Assembly: GCA_013817305.1 (NCBI GenBank)
Contig: JACDCY010000011.1
Span: forward strand, 1 to 46,369
Reading direction: 5' to 3'
DNA from: Gemmatimonadaceae bacterium
GTDB lineage: Bacteria > Gemmatimonadota > Gemmatimonadetes > Gemmatimonadales > Gemmatimonadaceae
DNA: 46,369 nucleotides
In this document: in pieces, positions 8,974 to 16,295 of the stretch
Layout of the letters: each line of letters opens with the position of its first letter
Numbering within the stretch: position 1 is the stretch's first letter
Translations under genes and position numbers: made by a program
The notes under the pieces: model-generated
What the model saw: the letters and a program-made list of their open reading frames with translations, nothing else
The model's database searches: none
What the model was told of the DNA's origin: nothing

Positions 8974-9384
8974 CTAGTCGCCCTTCTCGCAATTAACCAT
9001 CCAGGGCGTGCCGAAGCGGTCAGCGACCATTCCGAATCCGCCCGCGGCCCAGAACGTCTTCGCGAACGGCATGTGAACGTCCCCCTTCTCGGCCAGCGCG
9101 TCGAAGATCCGGCGCGCTTCGGCGGGTTTGTCCACGTTGATCGACAGGTAATTGCCCTGCGGTTTAGCGTAGTGGCCTTCGGGCGCGTCCGACCCCATGA
9201 TCACCTGGCCGTCGATCTCCAGTCGCGCGTGGACGACCTTGTCGCGCATCGCGGGGTGCGTCTCGGCGGCGGGCGAATCGCCGAACTTGCTGACGGACTC
9301 GATCTTCCCACCGAGCAGCTTCTCGTAGAAGCGGAACGCCTCTTCGCAGGTGCCGTTGAAGTTGAGGTATGCGTTGATCTGCAT
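8974..9384 (-). CDS. VOC/PhnB-like (3-demethylubiquinone-9-methyltransferase-like) protein
   Basis: A 136-residue glyoxalase/bleomycin-resistance (VOC) fold protein of the PhnB branch. The start MQINAYLNFNGTCEEAFRFY and KLLGGKI are typical, as are MGSDAPEG in the middle and the ending FGMVADRFGTPWMVNC. I chose the ATG at 9384, where the family N terminus begins. The frame continues upstream but gives unrelated Arg-rich sequence. Such proteins usually dimerise around a metal site, and the PhnB branch often lacks a full metal ligand set. The substrate is unknown. Confidence 0.9.
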   Translation of the reverse strand: MQINAYLNFNGTCEEAFRFYEKLLGGKIESVSKFGDSPAAETHPAMRDKVVHARLEIDGQVIMGSDAPEGHYAKPQGNYLSINVDKPAEARRIFDALAEKGDVHMPFAKTFWAAGGFGMVADRFGTPWMVNCEKGD

Positions 9385-9398
9385 GTGAGCTCCGCGGT

Positions 9399-9983
9399 TC
9401 AGGAAGAAGGTTCGGCGCGCCAGCGCGCGATCGCGCCGCGCAGCCATTCGGGTGCGCCATCCATCGGCGGCTGCGACTCGGTGCGCGTCATCTGCTCCGC
9501 GCGCGCGAGCTGCGCCGCCAGACTCGGTACGTCCCACTCGGCGCGCTCGGCGTCAGTCGTAGTCGGTTCCACGTCCCAAAGTCTATATCGCTGCCCGTCG
9601 GGGACAAACTGCGTACCAAATTTTTGTGGTCGCCCTTCGTACATGCACCAGCGGTCGTACGCGGCTGCGGACAGCCAACGGGCCTTCGGATGTCCCCGCC
9701 TGCCGGCGACGGAAGCCAGCTCATGGGCAAATTTCGCGTCCTTCGGGGTGTCGCCGTGGTTGTACAGCCACGCGGCGTGGTAGAGATCGTCGTTAGCGAG
9801 CTTCCCGCTTTCCCGGAGCTCCGCCAGCGCGGTGACCGCGCGCTCGCGCCGCTCGCGCCGCTCGCGATCCCGCTCGCGCAGCGCCGCGTACTCCGGTGTG
9901 CCCACGGCGGGCACTTCCGCGTGCTCGCGGAGATCGGCCGCGTACAGCGCGGCGAGAATCTCAGACGGGGATTTCGACGACAT
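9399..9983 (-). CDS. Hypothetical protein, DUF6624-like
   Basis: A 194-residue cytoplasmic protein. The N terminus is charged and helical (EYAALRERDRERRERRERAV). The core DLYHAAWLYNHGDTPKDAKF, AHELASVAGRRGHPKARWL, AYDRWCMYEGRPQKFGTQF resembles the DUF6624 group, as far as I can judge from memory. The helical repeats with HGDTP and GHPKARWL recall Sel1-type repeats. Function is unknown. The start at MSSKSP (9983) is preferred to an upstream in-frame codon at 10031, which gives an atypical Arg-rich leader. It is divergent from the esterase, with a gap of only 35 bases that must hold both promoters. Confidence 0.75.
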   Translation of the reverse strand: MSSKSPSEILAALYAADLREHAEVPAVGTPEYAALRERDRERRERRERAVTALAELRESGKLANDDLYHAAWLYNHGDTPKDAKFAHELASVAGRRGHPKARWLSAAAYDRWCMYEGRPQKFGTQFVPDGQRYRLWDVEPTTTDAERAEWDVPSLAAQLARAEQMTRTESQPPMDGAPEWLRGAIARWRAEPSS

Positions 9984-10018
9984 ACGAGGTGAGCCGCGGT
10001 GGCGTAACTTCCGAGCAT

Positions 10019-11131
10019 ATGACCTGGCCAATACTGCGAAAGACGGGAAGCGACAGCAAGCAGGGACCGGCGCACCTGGTCGGAAGCACCATTATCGCGG
10101 TGTCGGCGTGCACGATCATGGGATTCGCTACGGCCCGCGCGCAGGGTGTTACGCGCATCGACACCGTTCCCGCGCCGTCGCTTGCGGCCAACATGCTGGG
10201 CGATCCCGCGTGGCGGCAGGTATCGGTGTACCTCCCCCCGAGCTACGCGCGCGAGCCGCGCCGGAGATTTCCGGTGCTGTACTGGCTGCACGGATTCACG
10301 AGCACCGACCGCGAGCTGATCTCCGGGATTCGCCAGAATCTGAACATTCGACTGGCGATGGACAGCCTGCTTCGCGAAGGCGCGGCAAAGGAAATGATCA
10401 TCGTGATGCCCAACGCTTACAACGCGTTCGGCGGCAGCTTCTTCGCCAACTCGCCGGTCACGGGGCGGTGGGAAGATTTCGTCGTCCGCGACCTCGTGCG
10501 CTGGATCGATCGGCGCTACCGGACGGTGCGGTCGCGATCGGGGCGCGGGATCGCGGGGCATTCCATGGGTGGGTTCGGCGCGCTCCGGATCGCAGTGCGC
10601 AACCCGGACACTTATTCAGCGGTGTACGCGATGAGTCCGTGCTGCCTCGATTCGGACGTGTTCTTTCAGCGAAGCTGGCTCGCGGCATGGCGGGGAGCGG
10701 CGGCCGTGAAGACCCGGGAGGACTTTGCGCGCGCGCCGTTCCGGTCGCAGCTGCTGATCGCGCGCGCGGCGATGTACTCGCCCCATACGACCAACGCTCC
10801 ATTGTATGTGGCGTTCCCGGTAATCCCGGATGGAGACTCGCTCCGCCTGGTGCCGGAGATCGCCGAGCTGTGGCGGAGTGATCCGATGTCGAGCATCCCG
10901 AATTCTGGCGCCGCGCTTCGGCGGTTGGCGATCGCGGTCGACGCCGGTGCGCAGGACGGATTCTCTGACATTCCGGCGAACGTGCGCGCGCTCGAAAGTT
11001 TGCTCATGTCGATGGGCATCACCCACCGCGTGGAGATATACCAGGGCGGTCACGGCGACCGGGTGCGCGCGCAAGTCGTGACCCGGGTGCTGCCGTTCTT
11101 CTCGCGCGTGCTCGGTCCATCCGGAAGGTGA
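10019..11131 (+). CDS. Secreted esterase of the esterase D / antigen 85 type
   Basis: An alpha/beta hydrolase of 370 residues. The N terminus has a signal-like hydrophobic run ending in ATARAQG (about residue 42). The domain shows VSVYLPPSY, then RRFPVLYWLHGF (oxyanion region), and the nucleophile elbow GIAGHSMGGFGALR carrying the catalytic Ser. A likely catalytic His is in YQGGHGDRV near the C terminus, and the acid residue is probably in the DAGAQDGFSD segment. It would hydrolyse ester bonds of carbohydrate or lipid substrates in the periplasm or outside the cell. The ATG at 10019 is favoured over an upstream in-frame start at 9896, which overlaps the divergent gene. Confidence 0.88.
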   Translation: MTWPILRKTGSDSKQGPAHLVGSTIIAVSACTIMGFATARAQGVTRIDTVPAPSLAANMLGDPAWRQVSVYLPPSYAREPRRRFPVLYWLHGFTSTDRELISGIRQNLNIRLAMDSLLREGAAKEMIIVMPNAYNAFGGSFFANSPVTGRWEDFVVRDLVRWIDRRYRTVRSRSGRGIAGHSMGGFGALRIAVRNPDTYSAVYAMSPCCLDSDVFFQRSWLAAWRGAAAVKTREDFARAPFRSQLLIARAAMYSPHTTNAPLYVAFPVIPDGDSLRLVPEIAELWRSDPMSSIPNSGAALRRLAIAVDAGAQDGFSDIPANVRALESLLMSMGITHRVEIYQGGHGDRVRAQVVTRVLPFFSRVLGPSGR

Positions 11132-11154
11132 CTGTCTCATCCCGGCGTCGCCGG

Positions 11155-11715
11155 CTAGCGGGGGGATAGCCGCAGGGCGAAGCGGTTGGAGACGCGATGC
11201 TCGAGCGGAAGGGGATTGCCGAAGGAGCCCCGCCCATCATGATACGACGTCACGGCGGCTGTCCACATTGCGCGGTAGACGCCGGGTATGTCGTCGACGG
11301 AGAACTTCGGGAAGAAATTGTTGCCTGGATATCCGCTGAACACGGGAATCGGCAGATTCGCCGTGCCACCCGGAGGCACGGCTATGGGTGGGCTGAGGCA
11401 ATCGTTGCGAGCCGGCGAGTACGCGTCGCGCCATTCGCCATCGACGAGCTTCTGCAAAGTCACGCCGGTCGTCCCGTTGCAGTTGATGAAGTACGTGGTG
11501 TCCGCGGTGCGATTCGTGAACCGCACGTCGATCGCGCCGATGTAGCCGATATTCCTGGCATCGAGCTTGTAGCTCAGCGAATCGGTTTGGAAGAGCGCCG
11601 AGGGATCCATGTCCTCGACCAACGGGCCATAGGAGCTACACGCTCCCGTGGCGACGACGGTGGCGACGACGAGCAGGGAGTTTCGAGCGACTGCCAATGT
11701 ACGGAGAACGGACAT
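11155..11715 (-). CDS. Small lipoprotein, unknown function
   Basis: A 186-residue protein beginning MSVLRTLAVARNSLLV and ending its signal at a lipobox-like VATGAC, so the Cys is probably lipidated and the protein anchored in the envelope. The mature part has a beta-rich look: RNIGYIGAIDVRFTNRTAD, a Cys pair (INCNGTTG, RNDCLSPP) that may form a disulfide, then GGTANLPIPVFSGYPG. This resembles Ig-like or NEW3-type folds, but I cannot assign a family. The frame extends upstream into a foldback repeat; those 44 residues are not believed. Confidence 0.75.
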   Translation of the reverse strand: MSVLRTLAVARNSLLVVATVVATGACSSYGPLVEDMDPSALFQTDSLSYKLDARNIGYIGAIDVRFTNRTADTTYFINCNGTTGVTLQKLVDGEWRDAYSPARNDCLSPPIAVPPGGTANLPIPVFSGYPGNNFFPKFSVDDIPGVYRAMWTAAVTSYHDGRGSFGNPLPLEHRVSNRFALRLSPR

Positions 11716-11745
11716 GGTGATCCTCCATGTGCCTCGCGTAACATA

Positions 11746-11884
11746 GCTCCAGGAATTCGTACGGGGAATCCAAGTACCGAGCAAGCCGGTAGCGGGTGCG
11801 CCGGCATTCCAGTAACAACTCGTTACCGGCACACCCGTTACCGACATGCCAGTTACCTGGATTCCCCGTCCAAATCCCAGGAGC
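11746..11884. repeat. Foldback element 1 (59-nt arms)
   Basis: Arms 11746-11804 and 11826-11884 are reverse complements with about 13 mismatches over 59 positions, including a perfect 12-base core (ACGGGGAATCCA). The loop is about 21 bases. The arms contain repeated GGTAAC/GGTAC words. It sits between a lipoprotein gene and the DUF4286-like gene and can form a very stable hairpin. Confidence 0.85.
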
Positions 11885-11942
11885 TAGCGGTAAGCCGAAG
11901 TCTCTCGCACTTCCTGTCGACGGGAAACGTCTCCATCACGGA

Positions 11943-12242
11943 TCACGACGGCCAACCGTCGAGAATCGTCCATTCTTCGCGTGACAGCTCGACGCCGGAA
12001 GGGAACGTATCAGCGAAGTGCTGGCGTAGCCCAGGCGCGTGCGCGGCGAGATATGCGTCCATTGCTTCGCGGCTCACCACCTCGTAGCGGATGCGGTACC
12101 GTCCGGGCTCCGAGCGACTGAATGTCGCCGCGATGAAGGCGCCGGTCTGCATGACGTCGGGTATGTGCCTGTCCGTCATGTACCGCTCGTACGCGTCGCA
12201 CAGGTCGGCGCGCACAATCGCGGTTATCTCGTAAGTCAGCAC
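11943..12242 (-). CDS. DUF4286 family protein
   Basis: A 99-residue ferredoxin-fold-like protein. The start MLTYEITAIV, the RADLCDAYERYMTDRHIPDV helix and the AMDAYLAAHAPGLRQHF segment match the DUF4286 pattern. Members are small cytoplasmic dimeric alpha/beta-barrel proteins without a proven function. It lies 27 bases before a lipoprotein on the same strand. It has no signal peptide. Confidence 0.82.
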   Translation of the reverse strand: MLTYEITAIVRADLCDAYERYMTDRHIPDVMQTGAFIAATFSRSEPGRYRIRYEVVSREAMDAYLAAHAPGLRQHFADTFPSGVELSREEWTILDGWPS

Positions 12243-12269
12243 GCTGCGCGGCTAAAAGTTGAAGCGCTT

Positions 12270-12719
12270 CTACTGCTCTTGCAGCAACACGACGACTGTC
12301 TTGCTGTAGCCCGTTCCAGTGAGCTGAAGGTTGCTCAGCACTCCGCCGATCGTGGTGTAATTCCCCTGGAACGTGCCCTGCACCGCGGTGCCTTCGTAAA
12401 CCATGCCGCTGAAGGTCAGCGTGAGCACGGGACGCTGAAAGGTTCCCGCGATGGTGATGGGGACGGCACTCGGCGCGCTCGTCTCTTTCATGGTACCGCT
12501 GCCCGTAAGGGAGCCGTTCGCCGCCTGGTTGAGCGAGAACGACAGCGTCAGCGCTCCTGAGGGGTTGGTGCTGGTTCCGGTCCAATTGCCGTTCGCTGAT
12601 TGGAGGGCCTGCTCGAGCGAGTTATTGATGTCCTCCTCTGTAGGACCCACGCCGCACGCGCCCAGGAGCAGGCTGGCCATAAGAACGATGCGAGCGGGAA
12701 TGTTCGAACTGCGTTTCAT
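12270..12719 (-). CDS. Small lipoprotein with beta-strand repeats
   Basis: A 149-residue protein with an N-terminal signal MKRSSNIPARIVLMASLLLG followed by a lipobox LLGAC (Cys about 22). The mature part is Thr/Ser/Gly/Asn-rich with alternating strands (NGSLTGSGTMKET, VLTLTFSGMVYEGTAVQG, GTFQGNYTTIGG), typical of a beta-sandwich or lipocalin-like fold in the periplasm. A good Shine-Dalgarno GGAG lies just before the ATG. No function can be given. Confidence 0.8.
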   Translation of the reverse strand: MKRSSNIPARIVLMASLLLGACGVGPTEEDINNSLEQALQSANGNWTGTSTNPSGALTLSFSLNQAANGSLTGSGTMKETSAPSAVPITIAGTFQRPVLTLTFSGMVYEGTAVQGTFQGNYTTIGGVLSNLQLTGTGYSKTVVVLLQEQ

Positions 12720-12794
12720 CTAATCTCCATAGGGTTTCGTGAGGCAATCAATAAAGTACTCCGAAGCTCACGCTGCGCGAAGGCTCGAGTGAGG

Positions 12795-13598
12795 TCATGT
12801 GATCGCGAGCTCCCGCACTCCCTTCTCCGCTTTCGGATACCGAAGCTCGAGGGCCTCCAGTGCATCGGCAATTGTGCGAGCTACGAGGAGATTGCGAACG
12901 TCGTCGTCGTCGGCGGGCACGACGTACCATGGCGCCCAGGGCGTGCTGCATTTCGTGACGACATCACGGTACGCCTTGGTGAAGCCCTCCCAGTTGGCGC
13001 GATCCTTCAGGTCGCCTGCCCTGAACTTCCAGTTCTTGGTCCTGTCCGCGAGGCGGTCTTCAAGTCTCTTCTTCTGCTCGTCGCGCGAGACGTGCAGCAT
13101 GAACTTGAGGATGACCACGTTGTTGAGCGAGAGCATGTGCTCGAACTCGTTGATCTGGTCGAATCGCTTCGACCAGACTTTCCTGGGCACGATGTCGTTG
13201 ACGCGCACGACCAGAACATCTTCGTAGTGCGAACGATTGAACACGCCGATCGTTCCGCGTGCCGGAACGCGGGCGTGAATCCGCCAGAGGAAGTCGTGCG
13301 AGCGCTCTTCCTCCGATGGTGTTTTGAAGCTCGTGATCTCGCAGCCCATCGGGTTGACGGCGCCGAGAACCTTCTTGATGACTCCGTCTTTCCCCGACGC
13401 ATCGCGCCCCTGCAGGACGACGAGCAGGGCGAAGCGCCCATCGGCGTAGAATACCTTCTGGAGATCCTTCAACCGCTCGGCCTGCTTGTCGAAAGCTTTC
13501 TCGAGCGCGGCACCCGAGGGCGCGCCGCGTGGGGGGGCGGCGTCCTCGTCGCGCAGTCGCGGTGGGTGGTCCTCGGTAACGGCCTTTAGCTTGGGCAT
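12795..13598 (-). CDS. Polyphosphate kinase 2 family protein
   Basis: A 267-residue PPK2: transfers phosphate between polyphosphate and nucleotides. Walker A is GRDASGKDG (near residue 64) and Walker B is in the IGVFNRSHYEDVLVVRV segment. The lid loop is rich in Arg (VSRDEQKKRLEDRLADR), and the end APWYVVPADDDD is the family signature. The length of about 270 fits a one-domain PPK2; the class (I, II or III) and nucleotide preference cannot be told safely from sequence. There is no convincing Shine-Dalgarno upstream. The gene stands alone. Confidence 0.93.
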   Translation of the reverse strand: MPKLKAVTEDHPPRLRDEDAAPPRGAPSGAALEKAFDKQAERLKDLQKVFYADGRFALLVVLQGRDASGKDGVIKKVLGAVNPMGCEITSFKTPSEEERSHDFLWRIHARVPARGTIGVFNRSHYEDVLVVRVNDIVPRKVWSKRFDQINEFEHMLSLNNVVILKFMLHVSRDEQKKRLEDRLADRTKNWKFRAGDLKDRANWEGFTKAYRDVVTKCSTPWAPWYVVPADDDDVRNLLVARTIADALEALELRYPKAEKGVRELAIT

Positions 13599-13694
13599 GG
13601 CATTACATGGTGTTCAGGGGGCTTCCGGTTGGCGCCCCCTACTATAGATAGTGGCCGCCAGCGAAGCGAGGGGGCGTCGATGCGGGGCCCGGCA

Positions 13695-14426
13695 TCAAGG
13701 CGACGCACCTCCCGGGTACACGTCGATTATGCGCTCGCGCCTGCCACCGAACAGAAAGATGAGCACGGCGCCCGCGATGAACCCGCCGATGTGCGCCATG
13801 TAGGCGACTCCGCCACCCTCGGTAACCGTGAACTGCCCGAAGATCTGGAGCAGTATCCAGAGTCCGAGAACCATGAACGCGGGCATGTGCACCAGCTGCC
13901 GCATCACGATCACTTTGACCTTCCGCTTCGGGAAGAGGAGCAGGTACGCGCCGAGCACTCCGGCGATCGCACCAGACGCACCGAGGCTGGGAATGATCGA
14001 CTTTGGCGTCACGAAAATGTGTGCGACGCTCGCAACCAGTCCGCACAGCAGGTAGAAGCCGAGGAAGCGGACGTGGCCGATCCGGTTCTCGATGTTGTCG
14101 CCGAAGATCCACAGGTACAGCATGTTGCCGCCGATATGCATCCACGACGCGTGCATGAACATCGAACTGAGCAGCGTGAGATGTATCGGCACCGGCCCCG
14201 GATACAGCTGGATGGCGTAGCTCTGCCCGCCGGCCTCGATGGTGCGCGTTCCCACGAGGTCCTGGCTGTTCGTTATCTCGAAGGGGACTGTGCTGTAGCC
14301 GTTGATGAAGCGCTCGCCGAGCGAGAGCTCGAGGAGCCAGACGAGGATGTTGACGACGATGAGGGCGTAGGTGACAATGGGAAGGATGTGGCGGTCGCTG
14401 TTGTCGTCCCCGAGCGGCATTACCAT
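13695..14426 (-). CDS. Rhomboid family intramembrane serine protease
   Basis: A polytopic protein of about 243 residues with the rhomboid signature: HIGGNMLYLWIFG in the early TM, then SLGASGAIAGVLGAY containing the catalytic Ser of the GxSG motif, and VAYMAHIGGFIAGA with the catalytic His. Six or so hydrophobic segments are seen. It would cut membrane proteins within the lipid bilayer. The start at MVMPLGDDN (14426) is chosen because family members begin shortly before the first helix; an in-frame start at 14492 lies inside the upstream gamma-glutamyltransferase gene. It lies 44 bases downstream of that gene and may be co-transcribed. Confidence 0.92.
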   Translation of the reverse strand: MVMPLGDDNSDRHILPIVTYALIVVNILVWLLELSLGERFINGYSTVPFEITNSQDLVGTRTIEAGGQSYAIQLYPGPVPIHLTLLSSMFMHASWMHIGGNMLYLWIFGDNIENRIGHVRFLGFYLLCGLVASVAHIFVTPKSIIPSLGASGAIAGVLGAYLLLFPKRKVKVIVMRQLVHMPAFMVLGLWILLQIFGQFTVTEGGGVAYMAHIGGFIAGAVLIFLFGGRRERIIDVYPGGASP

Positions 14427-14469
14427 GTGGGCGTCCGGCTGGCGTGAGAGGTTGGCGACATCAGACCGA

Positions 14470-16269
14470 TTACTGCACGACCGGGCGCGCAACGCGAACG
14501 CCGACAGCCGCGCCGCCGCGCCGCGGATCGGCGGCGCCGGCGAGGCGTCCGTCGGGGAGAACGACTATCGACTGCGTGTCGCCCTGATAGCCGGAGCGCT
14601 CGCGGAGCGCGTGGCCGCGCGCCCGTAACGCCGCCACCGTCCCGGCGCGCATCCCCGCGCGCTCGTAGACGATCGTGTCCGGAAGATGCTGATGGTGCAG
14701 TCGCGGGGCGGCTGTAGCGCCGCCGACATCCATGCCGAAGTCGACGACGTTCGAGACGATCTGCGCGACGGTCGTGATGATCGTAGGTCCGCCCGGTGAG
14801 CCCGTGACGAGTTTCACGCGCCCCGCTGGATCGAGCACGATCGTGGGCGTCATCGCTGACAGCATGCGCTTGCCCGGCTCGATCGCGTTCGCCTCGCCCT
14901 GTACGAGCCCGAACTGGTTTGCGGTGCCGGGGAGCGCGGCGAAGTCATCCATCTCGTTGTTCAGCAGAAAGCCCGCGCCCGCTACCGTGACGAGATTGCC
15001 GTACAGCGAGTTGATCGTGGTGGTGACGGCGACCGCGTTGCCGCTGCGATCCACGATCGAATAGTGCGTGGTGTTCTCGCCTTCACGCCGCGCCGTGCGC
15101 GCAGTCCGCGCGAACGGTCCCAGCCCCGGAAGTACGCGCGCCGACGGCGTGGCGCGGTCCATGTCGATCTCCGCGCGCTTGCGCAGGGCGTACCCGTCCG
15201 AGATCAGCTCGCGCGTGGGTTGCGGCACGAAGTCGGGGTCGGCGAGGTACTCGTTCCGGTCCACAAAGGCTCGCTTCGTGGCTTCGGTCCACAGATGCAC
15301 GTGGTCGGGCGAGTGGTAGTCGAGCGAGCGCAGGTCGAAGCCTTGGAGCGTGTTGAGGATCTGCGCGAGCGTGATTCCGCCGGACGACGGCGGCGGCATG
15401 GAGATGACGGTGTGGTCGCGGTACTCGAACACGATCGGATCGCGCCAGGGCGCATTGTACGCGGCCAGGTCGTCACGCGTCATGATCCCGCCGCCACGCC
15501 GCATCTCGGCTTCTATCAGGGCAGCCGTCTCGCCGTGGTAGAAGCCGTCTTTCCCATCGCGCGCGATGCGGCGGAGTGTGGTGGCCAGGTCGCGCTGCAC
15601 GAACCTGTCGCCGACGCGCGGCGGTTGACCGTCGCCGAGGAAGATCGCGGAAGTAGCGGGGAAGCGGCGGAGCTCTTCCACATGCGAGCGGAGTGACGAA
15701 GCAAGGCGCGCGTGCACGACGATCCCGTCGGCGAGATTGATCGCGGGGTGCACGAGGTCGGCCCAGGGCAGGGAGCCGAAGCGCCTGTGCGCCTCCCACA
15801 TTCCCGCGACGGATCCCGGGACGCCGGCCGCGAGATGTCCGACCAGCGCGCGCTCGCTCACCGCGCCGCTCGAGTCGAGGTACATGTCGCGCGTGGCCCC
15901 GAGCGGCGCCTTCTCGCGGAAATCGAGCGCCGCAGTCGTCCCGTCCGCGAGGCGGACGATCATGAACCCGCCGCCCCCGATGTTGCCAGCTTCCGGATTC
16001 ACCACCGCAAGCGCGAAGTGCGTGGCTACCGCGGCATCCACTGCGTTGCCGCCGCGCCGCAGAACTTCCGCTCCAATTTCGCTCGCAACGCGGTCGGTCG
16101 TGGAGACCATGCCGTCGGCGCCGTACGTCGGAACAACCTGGTCGGCGGGGAACGCCCAACTCGCGGGCGCGCCTGTATCGGCCGGCGCATGCATAGTGCC
16201 GGAGCACGCACCGGCGGCGGCCAGCGCGACGCAGACATGCAATAGAGGAAGCGGTGCGAGTTTCGGCAT
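14470..16269 (-). CDS. Gamma-glutamyltransferase, lipoprotein-type
   Basis: A 599-residue Ntn-hydrolase proenzyme that cleaves gamma-glutamyl bonds such as in glutathione in the periplasm. The N terminus has a signal and lipobox (ALAAAGAC). The pro-region contains GGNAVDAAVA and NIGGGGFM, and the self-processing site is ENTTHYSIVD, where the first Thr (about residue 400) becomes the catalytic nucleophile. The small subunit has VTTTINSLYG, and a GSPGGPTI oxyanion loop is near the C terminus. The ATG at 16269 has AAGG five bases upstream. A TTG at 16299 would overlap the GH9 stop in the arrangement TTGA. It sits directly downstream of a GH9 gene and is likely co-transcribed. Confidence 0.92.
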   Translation of the reverse strand: MPKLAPLPLLHVCVALAAAGACSGTMHAPADTGAPASWAFPADQVVPTYGADGMVSTTDRVASEIGAEVLRRGGNAVDAAVATHFALAVVNPEAGNIGGGGFMIVRLADGTTAALDFREKAPLGATRDMYLDSSGAVSERALVGHLAAGVPGSVAGMWEAHRRFGSLPWADLVHPAINLADGIVVHARLASSLRSHVEELRRFPATSAIFLGDGQPPRVGDRFVQRDLATTLRRIARDGKDGFYHGETAALIEAEMRRGGGIMTRDDLAAYNAPWRDPIVFEYRDHTVISMPPPSSGGITLAQILNTLQGFDLRSLDYHSPDHVHLWTEATKRAFVDRNEYLADPDFVPQPTRELISDGYALRKRAEIDMDRATPSARVLPGLGPFARTARTARREGENTTHYSIVDRSGNAVAVTTTINSLYGNLVTVAGAGFLLNNEMDDFAALPGTANQFGLVQGEANAIEPGKRMLSAMTPTIVLDPAGRVKLVTGSPGGPTIITTVAQIVSNVVDFGMDVGGATAAPRLHHQHLPDTIVYERAGMRAGTVAALRARGHALRERSGYQGDTQSIVVLPDGRLAGAADPRRGGAAVGVRVARPVVQ

Positions 16270-16295
16270 GCGAGCCTTATGGATAGCCTGTCGCG

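Noticed and set aside
11716-11847. N-terminal extension of the lipoprotein gene through the foldback element
   Set aside because: The residues come from repeat sequence, and the lipobox requires the start at 11715.
13615-13641. AGGGGGC...GCCCCCT hairpin upstream of PPK2 as a terminator
   Set aside because: No T-run follows on either strand, and its place is in a promoter region, so it is not called.
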